DNA of 44,404 nt from a virus, in the IMG/VR virus record IMGVR_UViG_3300017757_000024, positions 1-44,404 of that record; one strand, 5' to 3'. Both the position numbers and the translations under genes were made by a program. This document shows, piece after piece, positions 24,501 to 31,840 of this stretch; position 1 is the stretch's first letter, and every line of letters starts with the position of its first letter. The notes below the pieces were generated by a model, which searched no databases, was not told where the DNA came from, and worked only from the letters and a program-made list of their open reading frames with translations.

Positions 24501-27258
24501 ATTTATTACCCTCTTCTAGCAATACAGTAGAGCTTCTACCTTTTCCATCATAATAAACTAAACCAAACCTATGCCAAGATCCAGATTTAAATCCACTTGC
24601 TTTTTGAGAATAGTCTATTGTTGAGTCAAAACTTATATTTGTATCCTCAAAGTCAGACCATGGGGTTTCTGTACCTATTATAATATCTGTACCAGAACCT
24701 GTTGTTACAAGGCCATTCTCTGTATTATTAGGTGTAACATATTCAAGAGTATCTTTGCATTTATCTCCCATTTCGTAACAACCCCTAGAGTTAACACCAC
24801 CCCCAGTGAATTGACCACAACTACCTGCACCACAATTAGTTGCATCCATAAAGTCCCCATCTCTGTACCAAACGTGCAAATTAGTTGTTGTAGTCCCATC
24901 TAACATTGTGTAAGATGTACAACCATTACAAGACGCAAAATCATTGTCAGGCAAAGTGGTTGAGTCCTCATTATTTTGTTGTCCTTCGTTGCAACCTCCA
25001 TTTGCAGTATCTTGGCCATATGGGGAAAATACTATTTCTAATTTATTGTTATCAAATACAGTTGCACTAACAAACCTCATCTCAGCAGCTTTTTGTTCAT
25101 CACTACCAAGGTAAGATTGATTACCACTTGCATCCTCTCTATATAGGTGGTTTAAAGATAAGCCTACATTTTCATTAAAATCTTCAGAGTCTGGGTTATT
25201 ATTTCCTGTGTTATCCACATAGGTGCCTGCACAAACTGCTTGTATGTCTGTAATAAAACTATTTAATAATGTTGACACACCACCAGCAGTCACTTCTTTT
25301 TTTAAGTTTATTTGTGCTCCAAAATACTCATAGGTGTTATATGGACCCCATGAATCTCCCCAATCTTCATGAGGCCAAAAAGACACTATACCAGGTAAAA
25401 GGATAGGCCCCCATTTAACTTTATATTTTACCCTAAAATTAAATTTTAAAAAAAATGTTTGACCAACCTCAACCTCTGTGGGGAAGGTATAAGTAACTTT
25501 ACTTTGTGCTGCGTCTGCGTTCCAACATAAAGCAGCATCTGGGGTTAAATCATCATTGTTATTGTTTGTAACAGACTCAGTAATAAAATGTTCTATAGTT
25601 GGTGCTGAACCAATATTTTCTTCAGATATTCCTAACTCATCCATTTGGTCTGTGGTTATATCTCCACCACCAAAATCATATGTGGCCCCACCTTGAGAAT
25701 TACCTGTAGGACTAATAACTATAGGGTCTGTGGCTCCACCATATAGAGAAACTAAATCAAACTTTACAGGAACTCCATTAAAGCCATCAATATAGTTACC
25801 ATAAGATATTCTATTTTCTGCTATAATATCTTGTGCCTTTGCTCTTTTTGGAACCCTGTCATATAGTTTATTAAATTCAACAGGATCAACTGCAGTGTAT
25901 ACACCATCATTTCTAAAGTCTATATATCCTAAAGGAGTAGCACTGTAATCAACACTACCTGTAGTCATACTCTTAATGTATGGTACATTTTCAGTTGTTA
26001 CGTTATTGTACTCATACTGAGCTTCACCTATACCAGCATAGTCATCGTCAGCAAAAGTATAATTAGCATCATAATAATTATTATCAACAGATGCTATTAA
26101 ATAGTATTCTCCTTTGTTTCCTTCATCTGGAGCTGTTTCTATATAAGAACATTTTCTGGCCACAATCTCTATTTTACTTACATCTGCTGGCCCATTCCAG
26201 TACCATACTCTAAGTTGGTTATATTGTCTTTGTTTTTCCTTATTTATGTCGTTGCTATAGTAAGTAGGGTTTGGTAGGGTATAGCTCCACTCAGAATATG
26301 ATCCTACCTCATTGTCTTTATAAACATATCTATATGCAAACTGCCAAACAAATCCATATAAATTATTTTTCTTATAAGCTATCTCTAAACCACTTGTACT
26401 CTCTATTGTATCCACAGAAACATTATTAGTAGAAATAGTATTTGCAGCTAAATTAAATGTAGATGATTCCCCATTTAATGTAGTAAATGGTATACTTGAT
26501 ATTTGAGCATTTGTTATATTTTTAACAGGTGTCTGATGAAAGTATATTGGTGGATTAGGTCTTTTCTTGCAAACATCAACATAAAGCCTTTTTCTCCAAG
26601 CAGGAACAAGTGCGTTGTTTGGATTGTTATCCATACTACTTACATAAAACTCATATGGGTATTGAGTATCTATATTAAATGCTGTCCCAGGTGTTCCAAG
26701 GGAATAGTCACCACCATCATAGTAAACTGTAAATCCAGCCTTGCCTTTTTCTACATTAATATATTTTGGCTCATTATGAGTAGTCTCTCCTGTGTCTGAT
26801 AAAAATGTATTATCACATGTCCAGTATAATAAATCACCAATTTTGTTTACTCCAGTTATTAAAGTAGTTTTATCAAAGTTTAATACACCTTGATATGGAA
26901 GACCAGTATCTCTAAAGACAGTTGATATAGTCTCTGTATTGTTGTTATACTCTAGTATCATATGGAAGTTTTTTTCGTTCCATATAAAATAATATAAACA
27001 GTTATTTGGAGAGTCCTCATAAGATCCTATAACTCTATATTCAGCAGTGTCGCTACCAAAAGCTCCTTCTCTTCCTCCAAAAATTCTATTGTAAGCGTGT
27101 TTTTGAGTGCCCCTTATGTTCTCTACAAGCATTGTATTTCTACCCTCAGAAGATAATACCCTAATGTTTTGTGCATTATGATAATCCCCATTAGGGACAA
27201 TTCTTGAGTCATCATCTCTGTTTAACCCACCTGTAAAATTTCTTTTATCCTGAGTCAT
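21574..27258 (-). CDS. Muzzle / tail-hub protein (crAss-like, 1894 aa)
   Basis: 1894 aa. The N-terminus KRNFTGGLNRDDDSRIVPNGDY and the following NAQNIRVLSS match the start of the large tail-tip or stabilisation proteins of crAss-like and related podoviruses. The end IKGHFMDTELT...VHIFAINANVNKSELSNK is the typical C-terminus of that family. Most of the chain is beta-rich. A Cys-rich segment lies at about 756-839 (CNGC, NCGAGSC, GCYEMGDKC). Near the C-terminus are two copies of a short beta domain (about 1628-1701 and 1771-1848) with the pattern V/INVGD...IG-I/V---T/D--I-LTA. It should form the distal nozzle of the short tail. Downstream it is followed by the ejected proteins that would pass through it. 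Confidence 0.75.
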   Translation of the reverse strand: MTQDKRNFTGGLNRDDDSRIVPNGDYHNAQNIRVLSSEGRNTMLVENIRGTQKHAYNRIFGGREGAFGSDTAEYRVIGSYEDSPNNCLYYFIWNEKNFHMILEYNNNTETISTVFRDTGLPYQGVLNFDKTTLITGVNKIGDLLYWTCDNTFLSDTGETTHNEPKYINVEKGKAGFTVYYDGGDYSLGTPGTAFNIDTQYPYEFYVSSMDNNPNNALVPAWRKRLYVDVCKKRPNPPIYFHQTPVKNITNAQISSIPFTTLNGESSTFNLAANTISTNNVSVDTIESTSGLEIAYKKNNLYGFVWQFAYRYVYKDNEVGSYSEWSYTLPNPTYYSNDINKEKQRQYNQLRVWYWNGPADVSKIEIVARKCSYIETAPDEGNKGEYYLIASVDNNYYDANYTFADDDYAGIGEAQYEYNNVTTENVPYIKSMTTGSVDYSATPLGYIDFRNDGVYTAVDPVEFNKLYDRVPKRAKAQDIIAENRISYGNYIDGFNGVPVKFDLVSLYGGATDPIVISPTGNSQGGATYDFGGGDITTDQMDELGISEENIGSAPTIEHFITESVTNNNNDDLTPDAALCWNADAAQSKVTYTFPTEVEVGQTFFLKFNFRVKYKVKWGPILLPGIVSFWPHEDWGDSWGPYNTYEYFGAQINLKKEVTAGGVSTLLNSFITDIQAVCAGTYVDNTGNNNPDSEDFNENVGLSLNHLYREDASGNQSYLGSDEQKAAEMRFVSATVFDNNKLEIVFSPYGQDTANGGCNEGQQNNEDSTTLPDNDFASCNGCTSYTMLDGTTTTNLHVWYRDGDFMDATNCGAGSCGQFTGGGVNSRGCYEMGDKCKDTLEYVTPNNTENGLVTTGSGTDIIIGTETPWSDFEDTNISFDSTIDYSQKASGFKSGSWHRFGLVYYDGKGRSSTVLLEEGNKSDPSRSSSVYIKFPPEKKFIESLDGISSTELTNDQKLVPGRIGWKVYHKPPIWSRYYHWVYARNTSVGKFMQFTVDKAYINMGAKPGTSAADSDADTKIYISLNTMDGRVWSYSEKNRSLIGDWSFAEGDRMRVITNNSGSVMADPDDTTTQRYYDFKLSDVGSFPTRFDYDTDSTSDDGGESGDNVSNKIRASITSPVGGTQGNPQKGKHGKFLVIDDQGISGMDVSSANTTEAGQGEIANWSGCIIEIYRPKKNTNPDQVIYYEFSERYAIGNKGLETRYHQGSTQNQDPTGYSVADGIDQSTVPATGIFKRGDIWFKPRKTRSIDEGNTSTNIIGYYESYFLNDFMQTNHNNIGRPHLYSPNAVEQRREATITYSDVFQPDTKYNGFHSFPFSQRPYMDYDLNQGAIQKLISRDTDLLVLQEDKVSKVLVGKDIITSPSGDAGITLSKNVLSNTAQPLAGDWGVSTNPESVAVYGKTVYFCDIKRGSVLRIGGDGITAISDYKMIDFFRDKMDEYQAITEDAYNEKLNGPLKILGGYDPRHGEYVVTFPDVYAITTGTEDQKKNKFNRCAVNFNSLSQNFEANVFKDKRTDAVYNDDVTLRVKDNGQEVLIEGVTIGFNEKNNRWSSFYTYYPDYYGKLHRTFISFKWGNLYKHDMDSNNHCLFYDNPYPEEMKLGFAFNGDVSSVKGWNNVSIEGIDRQEVIPIKGTSISVGTGSTTVTGTGTTFTNNDIEVGDTLYYYTSNNSLGTIGTVATVTNDTSITLAANSLVSDTALAGSFILTTNKTMYLTKMATNINDTQVTHRTSYNNDSQTGNSQVAGSWVMREDIGSVKIPYGTTNTVGGEYFGLGNCSTNNSSTALRGNTLADGSGDSTNTTFTTAGINVGDSIFYDNSGTETLIGVISAITDNDDIVLTASASTSLANTFMFVKKTAQIEGDRIKGHFMDTELTKRTKDKVHIFAINANVNKSELSNK

Positions 27259-27263
27259 ATGTA

Positions 27264-27977
27264 TTACATTTTAGGTGATTGCTTAAACGCTTTCCTTGTT
27301 GTTTGTAATGCCTCTTGTTTGGTGAAACTCAACATTCTAGCTCTAGCTAATCTTTTATTATTATAATATTCATTTTTAGCTGCTATTTTATCGTTAGGAT
27401 TAACATTTCTTTTTCTTTGTATAGATTTCCAGTATATATACGATCTAAGTGCCTCAGCAGATGACTCATGTACCACCACCTTGCCTTCACTTGGGTGAAT
27501 CAAAGAGCTAGATATATATTCTAATATTATTTTTTTACTTGATAAGTCAGAAGTAAATTGTATAGTATTATTTTCTGTGTCAACCCTATAGTATCCATTT
27601 GTATTATTTCCTCCACCTAGTCCAAATTCTTGAACATACTCAAAATAAGTTGGATGTAATTCATCATCGCTAACTGTTGTGCTATTTGCAGCAGTACTAA
27701 CTAATGATTTATCATTTCTTAACCCTAGTGGGTGAACGTCTCCATCATTACCATATACACCTATTTTTGTATATTTAATATAATCTGATGGTAAGTCTAT
27801 AGTTAGTGTATCAGAATTAACAGTTAGCTCAATTGTTCTAATACCACCACCTACATCAAAGTGTAATTCTTTTAAACCATTGAGAGCAAGTTTAAAATAC
27901 CTAAGAAAATCATTTTCACTGGTTTTACCTTCCTCAATAATTACGTCATTTACTATATCTTCTACTTTTATATACAT
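27264..27977 (-). CDS. Connector/ring protein (tail-tubular A-like)
   Basis: 237 aa. The pattern MYIKVEDIVNDVIIEEG...DFLRYFKLALNGLKEL at the N-terminus, the middle ELTVNSDTLTIDLPSDYIKYTKIGVYG, and the helical C-terminus with EALRSYIYWKSIQRKRNV are typical of head-tail connector proteins of podoviruses, including crAss-like ring proteins. It begins inside the stop codon of the 533-aa gene (TAATG) and ends 5 bp before the muzzle gene. Structural role at the neck is inferred from these features and the position between other ring proteins and the muzzle. Confidence 0.65.
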   Translation of the reverse strand: MYIKVEDIVNDVIIEEGKTSENDFLRYFKLALNGLKELHFDVGGGIRTIELTVNSDTLTIDLPSDYIKYTKIGVYGNDGDVHPLGLRNDKSLVSTAANSTTVSDDELHPTYFEYVQEFGLGGGNNTNGYYRVDTENNTIQFTSDLSSKKIILEYISSSLIHPSEGKVVVHESSAEALRSYIYWKSIQRKRNVNPNDKIAAKNEYYNNKRLARARMLSFTKQEALQTTRKAFKQSPKM

Positions 27978-29578
27978 TATACTATATCTATATTATCGTT
28001 AACTACATCCTCTTTCGCTTGTCTCATTAAAGAGAATGTGGCTACTAGAGATTTTATCATTTCTGGAACTGTTTCATGTGGAATAGGGAACTCTTCAAAA
28101 TCATTAAACGTGTTAGAAGCAGCAATAAACCAAACAGTTACCTCTAGTCCTTGATCGTTGAAATTTTTATGGTCACTATTATATAAAAAGATTTTTTTGT
28201 TTTCTCTATACCAATACTTTCTTCCACTTAAAAGTATTGCGTTATCAAACATTGAGAATTGACCTGGATTAGGCATCCTAGAATAACACTCAACCCCTGA
28301 GTAATTAGCTTTCTCAGTTGCATTTTTAACCTCTACAGAATCTACTGTAGGGATTGTTACTCCACCAGTTAACCCTGTCATGCTATTAAATGTAACACCA
28401 TCAAACCCACCATTATTATGTGCTTCTCTTATAAATAAAGCACCATCTTCTATAACAGCTATTATTCCATATGGCTTTAAAAGCCCTGCATATTTATTTA
28501 ACCACATCTGTGCTAAAACAATCCCTTGTATTGATTCGTAACCTTCCACATCATCTTCTCTAATATCATCTTCAGTTAACTCTATATAAGTTGTTAAAGA
28601 AGTTGAACCCTGTGCTTTTATATTGTGCACATCTGCACCTAATTCTTTTAGTTTTTTGTTTTTAGAATATTCTATAGTTATTCCAAATCCTAATGTAGGG
28701 TAATTCTGTCCACCTGCTTGAGAATAAGTAGATGATATTGTTAAGGCATCATCTGTATTCCAATCAACTATAGATGCGTTTGTTAATATTGATTTAAAGT
28801 CAAAATGATTAGATCTTACAACTCCAAAATGTTGAGCACTATAATGACTTTGAAAAATCATCGTCCAATACCCACTTGCACTAGTGTCTGTCCATGAAAA
28901 CTTTAATTTATTTACTTTTAAAAAATCTTGAAAATCTTTGTTATTATTTAAACTCATTAAAAGAACTTGAGGGTTTAATGAATTTTGATTTACAATATCT
29001 GTGTTTCTTCTATCAGATGGGTTTTTATAAGTAAATGTAAAGCTATAGTCTTTTACAGTGTTAGCATCATACCCATGTTTAAAAGAAAAAACAAATTTAT
29101 TTCCTACATCAGAAGTTCCTGTTTTATTTTTAAACTGTATAGTAGACTGGTAAGGAGTGGATGTATTTACTTGGGTAAAGTTAGCAATAATCACTTTTCT
29201 TTCGTCAGACATTATTTGCTCAGATGGAGGCACTCCATCAACTGTTGTTATTCTTCTAACTGGAGTAGAACAAACTCTATATATAGCATCATCATTAGGT
29301 AAACTTAATGGGTTGTACAGTAAATTAATAAATGGCCTTCCACCAACTCCATAAATACTACTTAAAGAAACATCAAACTTTCTTTTTGTTAAAAAAGCAC
29401 TAGGCATTTCATGGTCTCCTAGCATAGAATTTTCTAATATATGCTTTTTTACCATAGCGTCTCTTTCTTGTTCAACTAAAGCTATTACCTCTTGTTTTGT
29501 AACTTTAGAGTCATCTGTTGTTGAGCCACCATTTACTATCCTCTGTACCTGCTCTGCTATTAATCTTTTTGTTATCAT
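27977..29578 (-). CDS. Ring protein, 533 aa (crAss-like neck component)
   Basis: 533 aa. The first 65 residues (MITKRLIAEQVQRIVNGGST then KVTKQEVIALVEQERDAMVKK) form the helical head found in neck ring proteins of Bacteroidota podoviruses. The C-terminus, IPHETVPEMIKSLVATFSLMRQAKEDVVNDN, is the matching helical end. Between them lies a long beta-rich middle (about 80-470) that makes it larger than its neighbours and could be an outward-facing or enzyme-like insertion; nothing catalytic was recognised. It is packed 3 bp from the upstream ring gene and overlaps the next one. Confidence 0.65.
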   Translation of the reverse strand: MITKRLIAEQVQRIVNGGSTTDDSKVTKQEVIALVEQERDAMVKKHILENSMLGDHEMPSAFLTKRKFDVSLSSIYGVGGRPFINLLYNPLSLPNDDAIYRVCSTPVRRITTVDGVPPSEQIMSDERKVIIANFTQVNTSTPYQSTIQFKNKTGTSDVGNKFVFSFKHGYDANTVKDYSFTFTYKNPSDRRNTDIVNQNSLNPQVLLMSLNNNKDFQDFLKVNKLKFSWTDTSASGYWTMIFQSHYSAQHFGVVRSNHFDFKSILTNASIVDWNTDDALTISSTYSQAGGQNYPTLGFGITIEYSKNKKLKELGADVHNIKAQGSTSLTTYIELTEDDIREDDVEGYESIQGIVLAQMWLNKYAGLLKPYGIIAVIEDGALFIREAHNNGGFDGVTFNSMTGLTGGVTIPTVDSVEVKNATEKANYSGVECYSRMPNPGQFSMFDNAILLSGRKYWYRENKKIFLYNSDHKNFNDQGLEVTVWFIAASNTFNDFEEFPIPHETVPEMIKSLVATFSLMRQAKEDVVNDNIDIV

Positions 29579-29581
29579 TTA

Positions 29582-30250
29582 TTATTGCTTTTGCTCTTGG
29601 TTTTTAGACTCTGAATATGTAATTATTTCAGCCTCCCTTAAATTAACTCCTATGTAACCAAGTATTCTGTTAGCTATCTCTTTATGAGTAGAGTCAGCCA
29701 ATGTAAGTTGTGTTGAGTCACTAGAGTTATATATCTCTATACTGTTTACAGTATTATAAGCCCAGTTAGGATCAGATGGTTTTTTAATATAATTTAATCT
29801 AGCAGTAAATGTTGTATCTGAAGCACCAAGTGTATCAGTAAATATCCTAACCCCATTTTCTTCTATTACACCAACTGGAGAATCCAATGATGGAAAAACA
29901 AGTGAACTAGACCTTCTTTTATATAACTCTCCTAAACTAATCATTTCTACAGAATTACCACCATACCATAGTGATACAAAATGTAGATAATTAGCAGGAA
30001 AAGTAAACAGATCACCTGAAACAGTTAAATTTGATTCAAACACAGTTACAGGATATAGTTCATCACTTAATTGTGCTGTGTCTTTATATCCAATAACTCC
30101 TGCTGTAGGAGATGGCTTACCAACCTTTTCTTTAATAACATCTAATTGTGCTCTCTTAGATAACATATTGAACTCACTAGGCTTTACATAACCTCTTTGT
30201 TCTTTATTTGCCATGAATTGCACAAACTTATATACTTCATCTATTGTCAT
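29582..30250 (-). CDS. Ring/connector protein, 222 aa
   Basis: 222 aa. The beginning MTIDEVYKFVQFMANKEQRG, then YVKPSEFNMLSKRAQLDVIKE, is a recurring N-terminus of neck proteins in Bacteroidota podoviruses. A beta-rich middle (LFTFPANYLHFVSLWYGG) and a C-terminal helical end (DSTHKEIANRILGYIGVNLREAEI) follow. It is the first gene after a terminator and has a good -33/-7 promoter only 5 bp upstream of the ATG, so its message would be nearly leaderless; an internal ATG at residue 13 would give a longer leader but lose the conserved start. Role inferred from position with two other ring genes. Confidence 0.65.
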   Translation of the reverse strand: MTIDEVYKFVQFMANKEQRGYVKPSEFNMLSKRAQLDVIKEKVGKPSPTAGVIGYKDTAQLSDELYPVTVFESNLTVSGDLFTFPANYLHFVSLWYGGNSVEMISLGELYKRRSSSLVFPSLDSPVGVIEENGVRIFTDTLGASDTTFTARLNYIKKPSDPNWAYNTVNSIEIYNSSDSTQLTLADSTHKEIANRILGYIGVNLREAEIITYSESKNQEQKQ

Positions 30251-30255
30251 AGGTA

Positions 30256-30285
30256 CAAATATAACAAAAAAAAGAGGGCTACAAA
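30256..30285 (-). promoter_or_regulatory. Promoter for ring-protein genes, overlapping a terminator
   Basis: On the leftward strand TTTG (30282-30285) and TATATTTG (30256-30263) are separated by 18 bp, close to the Bacteroidota -33/-7 consensus spacing. The -33 box lies in the loop and 5' side of the preceding terminator hairpin. The ATG begins 5 bp after the -7 box. It would start a separate transcript for the neck, tail and ejection genes. Confidence 0.55.
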
Positions 30286-30297
30286 AGTAACCCCCTT
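30266..30297 (-). terminator. Intrinsic terminator after the 306-aa gene
   Basis: On the leftward strand GGGGGTTAC pairs with GTAGCCCTC (30287-30295 with 30274-30282 on the + strand), giving nine base pairs with two G-T wobbles, a TTTT loop and eight T immediately after (30266-30273). This is the cleanest rho-independent terminator in the window. It separates capsid genes from the neck and tail genes. Confidence 0.8.
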
Positions 30298-30327
30298 TAA
30301 AATAACAGAAGTAAATTCTATTAATTA

Positions 30328-31248
30328 CTAATTAAATCTCTTTAATTGGTTTTTAATTTCATCTAAAACCTTTTCTCCATCGCCACTTTTACAGAAATCT
30401 GCAAAATGATCTATTGGTTTTTGACCTATTGGAACATGAGTAATAAGAGGCCTAGCAGATCCCTTAATCCAAGTTACTTTATTAGAAGCCATAGATATTA
30501 ATTGGTGCTCCTCAGCTAGTAATATAGTCTCCTTTATCTCTGTTACTGGATTATCCATACCTGATATAAAACCATTAGGGTCCTTTTGAGCAAGAACTTT
30601 CATATCATATCTTATCTCATCTGTAGATTTGTCTACATTCACACCTAATACTTTAGCGTATCCTATTAATTTACCTATAGGCATTTTAAGAGCTAAGGAC
30701 ATTGCATCTATCTCTAATACACTTTTCTTTAAACTAACCTTAGCTTTTCTTTCAGTATCTTTTTTCTTAAATACTACTTTTGAATTTGTCATTCTATTAA
30801 GATTGTCTCCATTTTGATTATGGTGTTCCATAAACTTTTTAAGAGTTGGGTTTTGTTTTCCAACAATTAAAAATCCTTCATTGAAGGTAATAGGTGACTT
30901 AACTTTTGCATCTTTTTTTTGTTCATCCTCAAATATAGAAGACTCTCCAGGTATATATCTTATTTTTCTATTTACACCCTTTATTGGGTCATAAATAATA
31001 TCCTCAGCCTTAATCATGTATACAAGTGCATACTTTACTTTTTTTGTTTTTCTATCTATACTACTTTTAGTTAATTGATAAATAGTAGGTCCATCTTTTT
31101 TTCTACCAAAATTAAAATTAGATCTTGGTGTATTTTGAACTATTGTTTTGGGTTCTTCTACAACAGGACTTGCTGTAGTTGTTGCAGTATTTAAAACTCC
31201 TGTTTTAACTGCAGTTTTCTTTTTAGGGAATGTTTTTGTTGTTGCCAT
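30328..31248 (-). CDS. Head-associated protein, 306 aa, function unknown
   Basis: 306 aa. A Thr/Lys-rich N-terminus (about 1-45) precedes KDGPTIYQLTKSS, then a region KIRYIPGESSIFEDEQKK followed by SPITFNEGFLIVGKQNPTLKKFMEHH, which is reminiscent of a protein family placed beside the capsid gene of Bacteroidota podoviruses. The C-terminal half is helical (SLKKSVLEIDAMSLAL, LIGYAKVLGVNV). No enzymatic motif is visible. It sits between the small capsid-associated gene and a strong terminator and has its own AT leader, so its level may be set separately. A minor capsid, maturation or DNA-binding role is possible. Confidence 0.5.
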   Translation of the reverse strand: MATTKTFPKKKTAVKTGVLNTATTTASPVVEEPKTIVQNTPRSNFNFGRKKDGPTIYQLTKSSIDRKTKKVKYALVYMIKAEDIIYDPIKGVNRKIRYIPGESSIFEDEQKKDAKVKSPITFNEGFLIVGKQNPTLKKFMEHHNQNGDNLNRMTNSKVVFKKKDTERKAKVSLKKSVLEIDAMSLALKMPIGKLIGYAKVLGVNVDKSTDEIRYDMKVLAQKDPNGFISGMDNPVTEIKETILLAEEHQLISMASNKVTWIKGSARPLITHVPIGQKPIDHFADFCKSGDGEKVLDEIKNQLKRFN

Positions 31249-31258
31249 TTTATTAAAT

Positions 31259-31274
31259 ATTAAATTAAATTAAA
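31259..31274 (-). promoter_or_regulatory. AT leader of the 306-aa gene
   Basis: The leader reads TTTAATTTAATTTAAT on the leftward strand, 10 bp before the ATG at 31248. It matches the leaders at 84, 4761, 34483 and 40962. It may be a translation enhancer for ribosomes that do not use Shine-Dalgarno pairing. No convincing -7 box lies directly upstream. Confidence 0.35.
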
Positions 31275-31283
31275 CTTGTTAAT

Positions 31284-31322
31284 ACACTTTGGAGGGAGAG
31301 AAACTCCCCCTCCTCAATGTGT
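31284..31322 (-). other. Strong GC-rich hairpin between capsid-region genes
   Basis: On the leftward strand GGAGGGGGAG pairs with CTCCCTCC (two bulged G), extended by ACACATT against AAAGTGT at the base. It stands out in an otherwise AT-rich gap. It lacks a following T run, so it is more likely an RNA-processing or 3'-stabilising structure for the capsid message, or a partial terminator, than a full intrinsic terminator. Confidence 0.5.
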
Positions 31323-31366
31323 TCTTTATTCTGCCTATATATCATTTCAAGACAGTCTACTAATTG

Positions 31367-31813
31367 TTATGAATCAGACGCAGCTGTTATTGTAGTAACA
31401 TGTCTTCTAACTTGAATACCAGTAATGTTCTCAACAGGGTAAGAACTGTTAACTGCATCAAATGATAAAACAGGTCCAGCAGTAATTGAGTTCATTAAAG
31501 ACCAAAGGTCAGCTATTACTGCAGCTTCTTTTCCAGAAGTGCAAGTAATTCTAGCAAACGCTTGTTCCATTCCCTCAATTAATTGACCATCATGGTCATT
31601 ACCAATTAAACTACCTGGTTCATATTTAGTTCCACCTGAAAAGTAGATGTAAACTAATCCACTGCCATTGTTTTCTGCTGCCATAGAACTAATATTCATA
31701 GCAGGAAATGCAGCTAAATCTAAATCAGCTCCATTATCAGCGTTAGCAACAGAGTTAGCATCTACTGTAGAAACGTGAAACATTAATAATTTATCTCCTA
31801 TAATTTGTGCCAT
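31367..31813 (-). CDS. Small capsid-associated protein (possible decoration)
   Basis: 148 aa, Ala/Ser/Thr-rich and beta-like. It starts MAQIIGDKLLMFHVSTVDANSV, has GSGLVYIYFSGGTKYE in the middle and ends VRRHVTTITAASDS. No cysteine-based or catalytic motif. Directly downstream of the major capsid gene (27 bp gap), the common place for a decoration or cement protein. The call rests on position and size; no family was recognised. Confidence 0.5.
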   Translation of the reverse strand: MAQIIGDKLLMFHVSTVDANSVANADNGADLDLAAFPAMNISSMAAENNGSGLVYIYFSGGTKYEPGSLIGNDHDGQLIEGMEQAFARITCTSGKEAAVIADLWSLMNSITAGPVLSFDAVNSSYPVENITGIQVRRHVTTITAASDS

Positions 31814-31840
31814 TGTTTATATATTTTAAAGGGTTAATAA

